Of a stretch of 31,551 bases of DNA, positions 6,829 through 15,803 are shown in pieces; the stretch's first letter is position 1, and each line of letters opens with the position of its first letter. The translations under genes were made by a program, and so were the position numbers. Location: the IMG/VR virus record IMGVR_UViG_3300042541_000378, positions 1 to 31,551 of that record. The stretch is one strand, 5' to 3'. The DNA is from a virus. Under the pieces are notes generated by a model. The model did not search any database. It was not told the DNA's origin and saw only the letters and a program-made list of their open reading frames with translations.

Positions 6829-8822
6829 AAACTTGCATTTTGTATTCGATTTCTGTCTAATGCTTGAGCCGATGTAACCTCACCACTTACTACATACGCT
6901 TGTATTGGTTGTCCGCCAAGTTCGGCAAGTTGGTTTATTCCTGAATTACCTACGATGTTAAAGTTAGGCGCAGTTGGTGCGCCGCCGCCACCCATACTAC
7001 CACCGCCACCACCACCGCCACCACTCATCGATGCGCCTTCAAATTTCTGTGATGCTATATTTTTAACTGCAACTAAACCACCAGCAACAGATAATCCTGC
7101 CGCAATACCACCACGAATAGGAGAGGATGGGTCAGGAATTGGTAAGAACTGCGAGAAATAAGCAGACCTTGCTGACATATAAGTATTAATTAATGTACTT
7201 GCAATAGATGCCGCCTTTTGTATTTCAAATGCTTTCTTTGCTCGTTTATTATTTTCGTCTAACAACTTTTGTTTTTGCGCATCCGTTGTTTCTTGATTGC
7301 TTAAAACCGCAGCATTTAAAGCCTTAAATTTATTTTCAGATTGTTGCGCTAAATCACCAATAATATCCAACATTTCTTTTGCTGCATCTAAAGTGAAAGC
7401 CTCATTCCTTTGTTTTTCTCTTTCTTTTAAAGCAGCAGCAACAGCATCTCTTTCTTTATCTCTTGCCTCTTTAGTAATTAACGCTTCTGCATCAACTTGT
7501 TTTTTAAGCATATCCAAAGAAATCTCATTATCAAATTCCTTTATTTTTCTTAACTCAAGACTACCTTCAATAGCATTTTTATTAATTTTTTCAGTTGCGT
7601 CAGTTACTACCTTTGTTTGTTTTTCAACTTGTTCTACATATACTTTTCCGCCTTGAGTTAATCTTGAATCTGTTTCTATAAGTTTCTCTCTTCTACCTAC
7701 GACTTTTTCAGTAGCATCTGCATTTTTTTGTAGAGCTGCTTCTACATCTGTATATGCTTTTCCAAAATCTTGCATTCTCGCTCCAAATGCTTCAATAGAT
7801 TCATTTACATCCCAAGTAACATTTTCTTGTCTTTGTAGTTCTGAGTTATATCTGGTAATAGTTTCGCCGTGTTTAGTAACAGCTTCGCCCGCTTTAAATG
7901 ATTCTTCTCTGTATTCTTTTAATAATTTATTTCTTTTTTCTTCTAAGCCTAATCTTTCCGCTAATTTTCTATCAAATGATTCTTGATTCTTTTCAATTTT
8001 TAATTTGTTGTATTGTAGCTCAATATATTCTTCAACAGATTTGTTTAATTGTGCTTGAAATAAATTCTCATCCGATAAATTCTTTAATGTTGTACCATAT
8101 TTAGAATTTATTTCCTTCATCAAAGTAGAGCGTTCTTTGCTGTTTGCATTGGTTGCTTTCAATTGATAGACCAAACTCACAAATGCAGAACTTTCTTCAG
8201 CTACTTTTTTAGTAGTTTCTTTAGATTCTTCGTTAAACTTTTTGGTTTCTTCGGCTAATTTCTTTTGTTCCTCTACCGCCTTATTTGAACTCGCAGTAAG
8301 ATTATCCCAATTAGCAACTAATAAGCTAACACCTGCTATTAGTAAGCCGATTCCACCAACCATAAAGGCTTTACTTGCGGCAGTCATTTTTCCAAACACA
8401 TCACCGACAACCGCACCTAATCTCGCAAAGTCTTTACGTGCATCAGCTACCGCACTCAAGCCTTGAGATAATGCCATTGCCGATTGCACCTTAAGCATAG
8501 TTTTTTCTAACTGCTCGGATTCAACTCCAACCAATCCCATCGCACCCTCGTACGCACTCATCGCACCGGCAGCAGCAGTAATCGCTCCCGTTGCAACTTG
8601 GAACTTTTTGCCTGGGTCAAACAATGCGGCAGTCTCACTTGCTTCTGCAATTTTATCCTTTAATGCTGCAACATTTTTAGCAGCTTTAATTGCCTCTTGA
8701 GAATAGTCGCCAAAGTTTTCTTGAGCTTTAATTAACTCAATATTTGCCTCTTTGATTTGCGCCTTTAAGGATTTAAAACCCGATTCTTTTACTTCTAATT
8801 CAATCGTTCTTTTTTCCGCCAT
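6825..8822 (-). CDS. tail tape measure protein
   Basis: The 665-aa product has an N-terminal coiled coil (KSLKAQIKEANIELIKAQEN) and an Ala-rich segment with DPGKKFQVATGAITAAAGAM. One hydrophobic segment (VGGIGLLIAGVSLLVANW, about residues 155-172) follows, then long charged helices, and a conserved C-terminal end with QAYVVSGEVTSAQALDRNRI. This is the tape measure pattern of Bacteroidetes siphophages. At the usual 1.5 angstrom per residue it would set a tail of roughly 100 nm, which is an estimate only. A Gly-rich stretch near the C-terminus is encoded by a GC-rich triplet run. The small gene before it overlaps its start by 23 bp. Confidence 0.85.
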   Translation of the reverse strand: MAEKRTIELEVKESGFKSLKAQIKEANIELIKAQENFGDYSQEAIKAAKNVAALKDKIAEASETAALFDPGKKFQVATGAITAAAGAMSAYEGAMGLVGVESEQLEKTMLKVQSAMALSQGLSAVADARKDFARLGAVVGDVFGKMTAASKAFMVGGIGLLIAGVSLLVANWDNLTASSNKAVEEQKKLAEETKKFNEESKETTKKVAEESSAFVSLVYQLKATNANSKERSTLMKEINSKYGTTLKNLSDENLFQAQLNKSVEEYIELQYNKLKIEKNQESFDRKLAERLGLEEKRNKLLKEYREESFKAGEAVTKHGETITRYNSELQRQENVTWDVNESIEAFGARMQDFGKAYTDVEAALQKNADATEKVVGRREKLIETDSRLTQGGKVYVEQVEKQTKVVTDATEKINKNAIEGSLELRKIKEFDNEISLDMLKKQVDAEALITKEARDKERDAVAAALKEREKQRNEAFTLDAAKEMLDIIGDLAQQSENKFKALNAAVLSNQETTDAQKQKLLDENNKRAKKAFEIQKAASIASTLINTYMSARSAYFSQFLPIPDPSSPIRGGIAAGLSVAGGLVAVKNIASQKFEGASMSGGGGGGGGSMGGGGAPTAPNFNIVGNSGINQLAELGGQPIQAYVVSGEVTSAQALDRNRIQNASF
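6981..7028 (-). repeat. glycine-codon run in the tape measure gene
   Basis: A run of GGT/GGC codons encodes two glycine stretches (8 and 4 Gly) separated by SM. It is much richer in G+C than its surroundings and probably arose by slippage or recombination. It would act as a flexible linker before the conserved C-terminus. Confidence 0.75.
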
Positions 8823-8979
8823 TGCCTTTTGTCTTTATCATTATTATTTCTCGTCTTGCTTGTTTCCAATGCGCCTTAATAGACGTTGAAAATTTGTACT
8901 TTCCTTTCGCTATTTCGATGTTTTCCGATACTCCTAAATGTTCGCCAATTTGAAGCATTGCAATAATATTTTTTATCAT
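8800..8979 (-). CDS. small basic protein between tail tip and tape measure genes
   Basis: The 59-aa frame starts at an ATG that shares one base with the TAA of the upstream tail gene (TAATG), a common coupling arrangement. It ends 23 bp inside the tape measure gene. The product starts MIKNIIAMLQIGEHLGV and ends with a Lys/Arg-rich helix. Position and coupling argue that it is expressed. Function unknown. Tail assembly chaperones often sit just before tape measure genes, but the size is small for that. Confidence 0.65.
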   Translation of the reverse strand: MIKNIIAMLQIGEHLGVSENIEIAKGKYKFSTSIKAHWKQARREIIMIKTKGNGGKKND

Positions 8980-11294
8980 TATTCCTGAATTATATATAAG
9001 GTACTATAATCTAAATCTCCATTTTCATATTCTGTTGTAAGCCTAATTGGATATACTTTACCACCTCCTTGTTCACTACGTAATGAAATCAATTCTTCGG
9101 TTGTAATTGTTGAACTATCTTCTGCAGCTATAAGGAAAAAATCGCTTGTATTTTCAGGATAAGTGAATAGCACTTTGTCATCCGTTGTTACGATATATTT
9201 ATCCGCAGTTACTCCCGTTGTCCCCACATAAATAGTTATTTTGGTGACTTGATTTCCTATTAATATAGGCACTGTAATTGTCCCGCTTGGTTTAGGCACT
9301 GGAGATGTTGTAATCGCATTCATTGCCCTAAAATCCAATATCAATACAAATGTAACATCACCGCTTGTAAGTTCGGATTTCATTTCATTTATAATGTACC
9401 GCTTATCTCTAATTATCAGTCTATCGTTTAATTTAAGGCTTGTAAGAATAGAAATCGGCAGTTTAGTCTTGTACGTATACATTCTATTTTTACGTGCGTA
9501 CAAGTTGTTTAAATAACCTGAATAATATACGCTGTAAATGCTATTAGGATTCACCACATTGTACAATGTTGAAATATCCGCACCGAAATTTAGCGACCAT
9601 TTGAAATTATTGTACGTCAAGTCTTGCCCGAATGGTCTATAAGTTGTAAGTGTTGGAACTGTTGAACCATTATCGAACTTAAAACTACACGTTTTAGCTT
9701 CCTCAATGTACATTAAAGACGGCTTCGGAATGTATGGCGCTAAAGTTTTATCCAAATAATAACCTACTTGTAGATTTGTACCGGTAAATTTGTTGAATAA
9801 TAGGTTTTCAAATGGCACTTTAACTTGGTATTCGCTTGATTCATAGTTGTATGCTTGTTGTAAATCACCATATTGTCTGCCAAATGTATCATAAAATTCT
9901 ACATTAGTAACGGATTGCGATACCTCGTGCGTAAATGCAATCTCTTTATATACTTTTATGCGCTCAATATCTACAGAATCTATGTCTGTGTATGGTGTAA
10001 TGTTTAATATTCTGCCTTTCTTATACCAATCCTCTAACGGCTCAACTTGAAATGTATAAGGTGTTAAGCCATAACAAGTAAGGTTGAATTTCTTAAGTAT
10101 ACCCGTAATGAAATCCGCTATCTTCATATCAGGCATTGTAGCAGATAAATCAACTGTGCCGATTAAGGATTGGTTTGTTCCGAATCCGGTATAATTATTA
10201 GTTACCAATATGTCTACCGCTCCACCTGCAGGGTCTGCTTGATAAGATTGTCTTGCATAGTTTAAATTCACCTTCATAGTTAAAGGAAAATCCGAAGATA
10301 TATTTAGTGTAATTTTTTTATCAAGTCCTGAATCATTTGCGTATGTAATAACATCGAATGTTGCTATTCCTTGATTCTCTAAAGTTGTTAAATAAATGCC
10401 GTTTTCATATACATCAATATAGTATTTTATTACTGAACTTGAAACATATGGAACAGTCACTTGTACTTTATGGTAAAACGTATCTAAATCATCTTGTTGA
10501 ATACGCAAAGAATCTTCTACTAAATTAAAATAATCAGCCTCAAGCGTTGGTGCTGGAGTTACGCTAACTAAATTCACCCTTTGAAATGCAGTCCTAAATT
10601 TAAATGTTTCCTTATTTTTCAAGTGCATAAAACACTCGGTAAATCTTTTATCAGTTAAGAATAAGCCTTGAAAATCAATGTCGTATTTTGTCTCTATTGC
10701 TTGGAATAATCTACTAATTTTTATAGCTGGAAACAACTCGGTGTATGCAATTGCGTGTGCAGTTTGTGTAATGTCATTCACTCCACCCCCTGAATTCTCC
10801 CATGCACGCAATGAAGATACTAAAGGATAGCGAACATCTAAATCCGCCGTACTTGTAACTCTACTTTGAACTTCGCTACCCGTATATAAATGTGAATAGG
10901 CTGACAAATCTAATGTATTCATTTTCTCGTCACCTATCAAATCAAATAGCGTAACGATGTCTCCGTAGAATGTCAGCGTGTAACTTTCAACACTACCATT
11001 TTTTAAGTTAGATTTCTCTATTTGAATCTTACCCGTACGAAAATTAGTTAGGTCAATTTCAATCTTTGCATCTCTACGTATTTGATGGTCTATTGTTGCG
11101 TTAACATCTGACTGATAGAAGTGTTGAAATATTTGATTATTAATAGTCGATGCTGGAACTGTAAACGATTGGCTAAAATCCGTAAAAACCTTTGCGATAT
11201 CCTGAATGTTTTGCACCGAAGAATTTATCTCAATCTTCTCATCGTTGAATAATTCTAATCTTTTGCCTTCAATATAAATTTGTACATCTCTCAT
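8979..11294 (-). CDS. tail tip / baseplate protein
   Basis: The 771-aa product begins MRDVQIYIEGKRLELFNDEK, followed by a segment with FTDFSQSFTVPAS that I recall at the N-terminus of Bacteroidetes phage tail tip proteins. The middle is beta-rich with Tyr/Asn/Thr-rich strands. The last 110 residues look like a separate domain (PKPSGTITVPILIGNQVTKI onward) that could bind a surface ligand. It overlaps the upstream tail gene by one base (TAATG) and sits directly before the small gene and the tape measure gene. A distal-tail or tail-lysin-like structural role is inferred; no hydrolase motif was seen. Confidence 0.75.
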   Translation of the reverse strand: MRDVQIYIEGKRLELFNDEKIEINSSVQNIQDIAKVFTDFSQSFTVPASTINNQIFQHFYQSDVNATIDHQIRRDAKIEIDLTNFRTGKIQIEKSNLKNGSVESYTLTFYGDIVTLFDLIGDEKMNTLDLSAYSHLYTGSEVQSRVTSTADLDVRYPLVSSLRAWENSGGGVNDITQTAHAIAYTELFPAIKISRLFQAIETKYDIDFQGLFLTDKRFTECFMHLKNKETFKFRTAFQRVNLVSVTPAPTLEADYFNLVEDSLRIQQDDLDTFYHKVQVTVPYVSSSVIKYYIDVYENGIYLTTLENQGIATFDVITYANDSGLDKKITLNISSDFPLTMKVNLNYARQSYQADPAGGAVDILVTNNYTGFGTNQSLIGTVDLSATMPDMKIADFITGILKKFNLTCYGLTPYTFQVEPLEDWYKKGRILNITPYTDIDSVDIERIKVYKEIAFTHEVSQSVTNVEFYDTFGRQYGDLQQAYNYESSEYQVKVPFENLLFNKFTGTNLQVGYYLDKTLAPYIPKPSLMYIEEAKTCSFKFDNGSTVPTLTTYRPFGQDLTYNNFKWSLNFGADISTLYNVVNPNSIYSVYYSGYLNNLYARKNRMYTYKTKLPISILTSLKLNDRLIIRDKRYIINEMKSELTSGDVTFVLILDFRAMNAITTSPVPKPSGTITVPILIGNQVTKITIYVGTTGVTADKYIVTTDDKVLFTYPENTSDFFLIAAEDSSTITTEELISLRSEQGGGKVYPIRLTTEYENGDLDYSTLYIIQE

Positions 11295-12367
11295 TAAACT
11301 ACAGAATTAATTATATCGTTTGCTATATCAAATGTCATTTCGTAATTAATCATTTTGGTATTTATTGACTTGAATAACTCGGTGCTTTTTGTATTCATTT
11401 TAGCAGGTCTATCGTTAACCAAAATCCTATCTGATAACATTAATTGCTTAATCGTTTCTGCATAGTCTTCGCTTACCCAATCGGTGTTACATTTAATAGT
11501 CTCTTTTCCGTTAGTGTTGAACGTTCTTCTTTGCCCTTCAAATTTTGAGTAGCTAACTAAATTCGTTTGCAGTAAATTATACTCCGATGTTTCTACGTTG
11601 ATATTGGTATTGGATGCTTTGAAGAAAAACTCACGTTGCCATCCACCATATCGGTTTATAAAATCTACTACTACTGGCTCGTATCGGCATTCCGTTTTAG
11701 GTTTAAAAGTTGCAGTCCAAACAACCGCATCTGCTGCCGTTAAAATCTCTAATTTATTCCCAACTGCAAGCCAACCCGGAAACACTCTATATGTATCAAT
11801 AACTGCACTTGTTGTAATAGTGTATACATCCGTTGCTAATGTGGATAAATTCGTTCGTTTAATCTTATAGCCACTCGTTGCATCTAATGTCAAACTTCCT
11901 GCTCGTTTTAAATAGTCAGTTGTTAGATTAGCAGTAGAATCGTAATTATAGTAGTACGTTTTTTGGTCTAATAAATACTCGCCCAAGTTAGGATTGTAAC
12001 CTTGCTCATAATAGCCATATCCATCGAATGCCTTATATGTAGTTGTATCAAGTAAATTCTTTAAGCCACTAACTACTTTATAACGCTTAACCACGACATT
12101 GCAATACTCTAAATAAGGAGTTGCAGCATTGTTTTGATTGTACACATTATTAAACGCATTGTGTTTTATGTACTCACGAACGTACTCTGATATGTCGTAA
12201 GTCGTTTGGAAATTTGTACTTGATGGAATTAATTTCGATAGCTGATAAGTTGGTGTACTTGGTTGCGTATCATTTGCATTCCAAATAAATAGTTGGATAT
12301 AACTTCCTGTTTGTCCTATCTCGTTAACCTCAATTATATAAGGTGATTTTACAAATATATTGCTCAT
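11294..12367 (-). CDS. tail structural protein
   Basis: The 357-aa product contains CRYEPVVVDFINRYGGWQREF near residue 230. I recall this hallmark from Bacteroidetes phage tail proteins encoded next to the tail tip gene. It is beta-rich and Asn/Thr/Tyr-rich throughout, and no enzyme motif is visible. It overlaps its upstream neighbour by ATGA and its downstream neighbour by TAATG, so it belongs to one tightly coupled tail block. A distal tail or baseplate component is likely; the exact part is unknown. Confidence 0.75.
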   Translation of the reverse strand: MSNIFVKSPYIIEVNEIGQTGSYIQLFIWNANDTQPSTPTYQLSKLIPSSTNFQTTYDISEYVREYIKHNAFNNVYNQNNAATPYLEYCNVVVKRYKVVSGLKNLLDTTTYKAFDGYGYYEQGYNPNLGEYLLDQKTYYYNYDSTANLTTDYLKRAGSLTLDATSGYKIKRTNLSTLATDVYTITTSAVIDTYRVFPGWLAVGNKLEILTAADAVVWTATFKPKTECRYEPVVVDFINRYGGWQREFFFKASNTNINVETSEYNLLQTNLVSYSKFEGQRRTFNTNGKETIKCNTDWVSEDYAETIKQLMLSDRILVNDRPAKMNTKSTELFKSINTKMINYEMTFDIANDIINSVV

Positions 12368-12900
12368 TTTTTAGTTAGTGTTTCTTTCATTATTGAATCA
12401 AATAATTGTTCTGCATCAAGTCCGTATTTTGTTATCAATGCGTCAGGTAGGTTTTTAAATGCTTTTTCAAATGGTTTTGTAAAGAATAAACTGCGCTTAA
12501 TACCTTGATGAAAAACTGCATTACTTACCGCAAATGGATTTAATCCTTTTTGCCTTGCCCATTGTTCAAAATGCTTTGCACTTGGTTTTCTACCTACCTT
12601 AAAACTAAATGGACTACCTGCTCCATTTTGCTTCCAAATCTTACCCTTATTGTTTGTTCGTTTAAATTTACTTGTAGTACTTCTAACTCCACCAACTCCT
12701 CGTACACCTTGGTCTTGAAAAAATCCGTATTCCTCCATTTGAAAGTACATACTGATTGAGTTAGGCATTTCCTTAACTTGTCCTTTAATCGATTTAGATA
12801 ACTTTCCAGTGCTATCTTTACCCATTGATTTTAGGTTGGCTCTTGCTTCGTTAATAATAGTATCACGAAACTTAATTAAGGCTTTCTGCGTTTCAGTCAT
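12364..12900 (-). CDS. HK97 gp10-like neck / tail completion protein
   Basis: The 178-aa basic protein begins with a helix containing RDTIINEARANLKSMGKDSTGKLSKSI. EEYGFFQDQGVRGVGG and a helical C-terminal half with HFEQWARQKGLNPFAV follow. The LxxSI...YGxxxDxGxxG pattern is that of the HK97 gp10 neck/tail completion family. It lies one base after the likely tail terminator gene. It would join the head to the tail or cap the tail tube; this is inferred from family resemblance. Confidence 0.75.
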   Translation of the reverse strand: MTETQKALIKFRDTIINEARANLKSMGKDSTGKLSKSIKGQVKEMPNSISMYFQMEEYGFFQDQGVRGVGGVRSTTSKFKRTNNKGKIWKQNGAGSPFSFKVGRKPSAKHFEQWARQKGLNPFAVSNAVFHQGIKRSLFFTKPFEKAFKNLPDALITKYGLDAEQLFDSIMKETLTKK

Positions 12901-12901
12901 T

Positions 12902-13357
12902 TTAACAGATTGTCATTTCGTTAGGAACTAATACATCAAATGTCATTGTCCATCCTGCAAGTAGATTCTCAAATCGTTCTGTAAATGGCTCACAACTTGG
13001 ATTGCCATCTACAACAAAATTATCATCGTACATATCGCCACGTCTCAACATCTCATACGCACGATTTAATACCGCTAATTGTGTATGAAGAACGTCTTGC
13101 TCATTATCGTTTCCTATGAAGATGTCTGTAGCTTCTGACTTTGAAATGTCCACTATGTCCATCGCAATAATAGACACATTAAAACGCACCACATTGCTTT
13201 CAAAGTTAGCAGAATTTACCATGATGTGAATCAAAGGAAATATAGTCTGCTTACCTAAATCAACTTTAAATATATCACCTTCCGTTATTGTATTCACGAT
13301 TACGTCAGCGTCAAAATGCGCTTTTAAATCGTTTAGTACCTTATAGTAATTTGTCAT
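12902..13357 (-). CDS. tail terminator / neck-like protein
   Basis: The 151-aa product starts MTNYYKVLNDLKAHFDADV, is mixed alpha/beta, and ends in GWTMTFDVLVPNEMTIC. I recall the C-terminal pattern (ExFxNxLAGWxxxFxVxxPNxMTxC) in a Bacteroidetes phage family next to gp10-like genes, where tail terminator proteins are normally found. Its ATG shares one base with the TAA of the -1-frame reading frame upstream. That is evidence that the upstream -1 frame is really translated. Confidence 0.7.
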   Translation of the reverse strand: MTNYYKVLNDLKAHFDADVIVNTITEGDIFKVDLGKQTIFPLIHIMVNSANFESNVVRFNVSIIAMDIVDISKSEATDIFIGNDNEQDVLHTQLAVLNRAYEMLRRGDMYDDNFVVDGNPSCEPFTERFENLLAGWTMTFDVLVPNEMTIC

Positions 13358-13642
13358 TATCTTTTATTTAAATGCTTGTTAAGTTGCCTTTGTTCGATTT
13401 CAGTTTTCTGCTTTTCAAAGGTGAGATATGTGAGACATTGAGTAAGTTTGTATCCGGTGACAATGTCAAACTTTGTAATGTCTGATTGAGCGAGGCAAAA
13501 TATTGATTGATACCATCCCCATTGCTTGGCAAATTGAGCTTGCTCTGAAAAGTCGCTTGAAAATCCTTGTTCATCTGAACTTGTAGAGTTAAATAAGTAA
13601 TCGTAGCCTGCAATAATTCTTTTCCTAAAGTCCAAAAAAAAA
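13357..13642 (-). CDS. -1-frame extension of the tail assembly chaperone-like gene
   Basis: This frame has no ATG. The only standard start in it is a TTG at 13635, which lies inside a run of nine T (13642-13634). Reading from the frame of the gene at 13368-14123 and slipping back one base in this run joins residues ...LASSVFF to LDFRKRIIAG... and gives about 90 more residues. The new part contains AQFAKQWGWYQSIF and TQCLTYLTFEKQKTEIE, which I recall as a conserved Bacteroidetes phage family. Its TAA overlaps the next ATG (TAATG). The arrangement resembles the G/GT frameshift pair of lambda-like tails. Separate initiation at TTG is the alternative. Confidence 0.65.
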
Positions 13643-14123
13643 CCGAAGATGCTAACACGATATCAAGTGGTGCAAACTTCATTAATTCCTGCATATCAGG
13701 ATTAGGATTGTAGTCTATTATTTCGTATTTACCTTTGAAATTATTGGTAACTGGACGATACATAACTGCCATTGCCTTGTGATATGTTTCCCAATCGCTT
13801 AAATGGCTTTCTAAATCCACATATTCACCCAATGTTATATCTTCCAAATTGGTTATAAAACCAAACTCCTGATTTCCTATCTTAAATGTTGGTTGGAATT
13901 TAGATTTTGTATCAAATAGTTCTGCAAAATGCACTATCAATTCGTTTATTGTAGTAAGTTTCATCTTAACTACATCCTTAAGTTCAATACCGCAAAATAT
14001 CTCAATCATTTTCTGTGCGATAAATTCCTCATCATTGCTATTTTTCTGCATCTTTAGGAAGTCCTGATAGTGCTTTAATGGAATTTCATTTAAAGAAGTT
14101 GGTATAATTAATTCGACCTTCAT
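13368..14123 (-). CDS. tail assembly chaperone-like protein, zero frame
   Basis: The 251-aa product begins MKVELIIPTSLNEIPLKHYQ. It contains FGFITNLEDITLGEYVDLES and YHKAMAVMYRPV, which I recall as hallmarks of a Bacteroidetes phage protein encoded next to tail genes. The ATG at 14123 is preferred over an upstream in-frame ATG at 14171 because the late start-site box lies 5 nt before it and conserved sequence begins there. The last 89 codons overlap the -1 frame completely. Part of this overlap (LPSNGDGINQYFASLNQTLQ) also looks conserved, so the region may be truly dual-coding. Chaperone function is inferred from the frameshift layout. Confidence 0.7.
   Translation of the reverse strand: MKVELIIPTSLNEIPLKHYQDFLKMQKNSNDEEFIAQKMIEIFCGIELKDVVKMKLTTINELIVHFAELFDTKSKFQPTFKIGNQEFGFITNLEDITLGEYVDLESHLSDWETYHKAMAVMYRPVTNNFKGKYEIIDYNPNPDMQELMKFAPLDIVLASSVFFWTLGKELLQATITYLTLQVQMNKDFQATFQSKLNLPSNGDGINQYFASLNQTLQSLTLSPDTNLLNVSHISPLKSRKLKSNKGNLTSI
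13634..13642 (-). promoter_or_regulatory. candidate -1 slippery site (T9)
   Basis: The minus strand has nine T preceded by GG and followed by GG. It contains the T TTT TTT heptamer in the right register for simultaneous -1 slippage from the zero frame (GTT TTT TTT TGG). The -1 frame then stays open for about 90 codons. Confidence 0.6.
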
Positions 14124-14128
14124 ATATC

Positions 14129-14138
14129 TATAATTAAA
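14129..14138 (-). promoter_or_regulatory. late start-site box before the chaperone-like gene
   Basis: The minus strand reads TTTAATTATA, ending 5 nt before the ATG at 14123. Together with the ATATG at the start this repeats the arrangement found at 16357 and 5998. Confidence 0.6.
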
Positions 14139-14307
14139 TTTTAGGTTTATTGTTGTAAGCAAATGCAACATCGTATGCAGCAGCTAACATTTTGAAGTGT
14201 AAATGCATTCTCATAAGGTCATCGAATATGATTGTTATCCATATTCCTTTCTTATCGAATATGTACTGTTCAACTACTCGTTTCATATGTGGTAAATCAT
14301 CTGTCAT
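14134..14307 (-). CDS. small protein after terminase
   Basis: The 57-aa frame has an ATG overlapping the terminase stop (ATGA). The product is MTDDLPHMKRVVEQYIF... ending in YNNKPKI, with a mixed helix/strand look and the segment KGIWITIIFDDLMRMHLHFK. The coupled start and the absence of a gap argue for a real gene. The stop overlaps the late start-site box of the next gene. I do not recognise the family. Confidence 0.7.
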   Translation of the reverse strand: MTDDLPHMKRVVEQYIFDKKGIWITIIFDDLMRMHLHFKMLAAAYDVAFAYNNKPKI

Positions 14308-15509
14308 CTTATGTGGTATTGTTTATGGAATGGATTATCTAACTGGTAACCTACCGCATATCGAATAGCATCGAGTGCGTGATTATGTTTATCTATTGGA
14401 GTTTTGGATTTGCGCTCAAGCCAAGAATAATTATTCAATTCTTTAATCAAATCTATCGAATCCTCATCCACTATCAAGTCGTAATCCTGCAACAAACTAA
14501 TGCCATACGTTACGCTTCCCTGCCCTTTGATTGCTTCCATTATATTGAGGCCTTTATCACGCAATTCATTTATTAATCTTGGCTCTGCAGAATCCGCTAC
14601 AATTAGGCAGTCATTTGCTATTGATTTATTAAGCCTATAAATATCAGAAGTGGTTAAGCCAGTTTGGTATAGGTGTAACTTTAAATATATAACTTTATTA
14701 ACCGAATCAATTGATGTCGCTACTAATGTTGTAGGGTCTGCGCTAAATCCAAAATCCTGCCCATATACAACGCTTCCAACATCTTTGAATTTACCGATAG
14801 TCCAATTGCTGAAAATCACCCCCTCGGCACGATTCAACCAGCCCCCGAGGATTTGATGTTGATATTTGTCAGGTCTTCTTTCCTTAATCGTATTTATTTG
14901 CGATAAGAATGATTCAGATAAGTTATGTATATTATCGAAGTAGGTTGTATGTATATACGTTGTATCTCCTTTAATCGTATTTGCACCACCTTCTATTCCT
15001 TTACCCTCAAAGAATCGTTGGTAAATGAAATGCTCTTTGGTTGCGGGATTCAAAATAAGTATAACACGATTCTGTTTAGTCTTATGCCGGATGGATAAAT
15101 CTATCTTATCGAATGTATCCTCATCTGTTAGTTCTTCTGCTTCGTCCAATACCCAAGTAGTTACACCTTGCAATGATTTCAAGTTAGCAGTCTGTGTTCC
15201 GCTGCTTGTTTTAATACCCTTAAATATAATCTTACTACCTGTATTAATATTAACTATCTCATCCTTTGTGACTGCAAAATCGTTAGCCATTCCAAGCAGT
15301 TCAATTTTCTCTATAAATTCAGGTATAATACTAATGCTTGCCGATACTAACGTGTAACGTGTAAACAAAATAATATGCCCTGATTCACGAGTAAGTAAAC
15401 TTAAGAATGTAGTTATGCTAAAAGACTTTGAACTACCTCGCCCGCCAGTTATTATAAAGTACCTTGAATCAGAACCTAAATTATCGTACTTATTACTTAT
15501 TGTTACCAA
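14304..15509 (-). CDS. terL: terminase large subunit
   Basis: The 401-aa product has an N-terminal ATPase with Walker A GGRGSSKS (residues 22-29) and Walker B WVLDEAEE (acidic pair at 122-123). Its C-terminal nuclease has candidate metal-binding residues D252 (GQDFGFSADP), D306 (VADSAEP) and D380 (HALDAIRYA). It packages DNA into proheads through the portal and cuts it at headful or site. It resembles PBSX-type terminases. The frame has no ATG before Walker A. The best start is TTG at 15509, 17 bp inside the small subunit gene, giving MVTISNKYDNLG. All other genes here can start with ATG. Confidence 0.93.
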   Translation of the reverse strand: MVTISNKYDNLGSDSRYFIITGGRGSSKSFSITTFLSLLTRESGHIILFTRYTLVSASISIIPEFIEKIELLGMANDFAVTKDEIVNINTGSKIIFKGIKTSSGTQTANLKSLQGVTTWVLDEAEELTDEDTFDKIDLSIRHKTKQNRVILILNPATKEHFIYQRFFEGKGIEGGANTIKGDTTYIHTTYFDNIHNLSESFLSQINTIKERRPDKYQHQILGGWLNRAEGVIFSNWTIGKFKDVGSVVYGQDFGFSADPTTLVATSIDSVNKVIYLKLHLYQTGLTTSDIYRLNKSIANDCLIVADSAEPRLINELRDKGLNIMEAIKGQGSVTYGISLLQDYDLIVDEDSIDLIKELNNYSWLERKSKTPIDKHNHALDAIRYAVGYQLDNPFHKQYHIR

Positions 15510-15783
15510 CTTGGAAGTAGTCTTTAATATTGAAATCGTTTACATTTAATGTCGTTTCAACTGTTTCTTTAGGTTTACCAAAGATATGTTCTGCAACGAA
15601 GATTTGTCCTCGTTGTGAATCTAATAAATCTACTACAAATGCGATTTTATTATCATCATCCGTATCTTGCTTGTAAAGAACTTTAAGTGCATTAATGAAT
15701 ATAGCATTAGCTTTTAACTCATCTACCTTTGTAGGTCTTCCTGCACCTGCTCTTACGCCACCATTCTTCTTCTTTTCTTCCAT
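15493..15783 (-). CDS. terS: terminase small subunit-like protein
   Basis: The 96-aa product begins with a basic, Gly-rich segment GGVRAGAGRPTKVDELK. This is the GRPxK type of N-terminus found on many phage small terminase subunits and related DNA-binding proteins. A helical region and the C-terminal segment HIFGKPKETVETTLNVNDF follow. It lies directly before the large terminase and overlaps it by 17 bp. It would recognise phage DNA and regulate the packaging motor. It is short for a complete small subunit, so a partner role is possible. Confidence 0.75.
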   Translation of the reverse strand: MEEKKKNGGVRAGAGRPTKVDELKANAIFINALKVLYKQDTDDDNKIAFVVDLLDSQRGQIFVAEHIFGKPKETVETTLNVNDFNIKDYFQVGNNK

Positions 15784-15803
15784 CTGATAAAAATGTTGTT
15801 TAT

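Noticed and set aside
14124-14171. Longer start at 14171 for the chaperone-like protein
   Set aside because: The late start-site box with 5-nt spacing lies just before the ATG at 14123, and the upstream stretch is covered by a 57-aa coupled gene.
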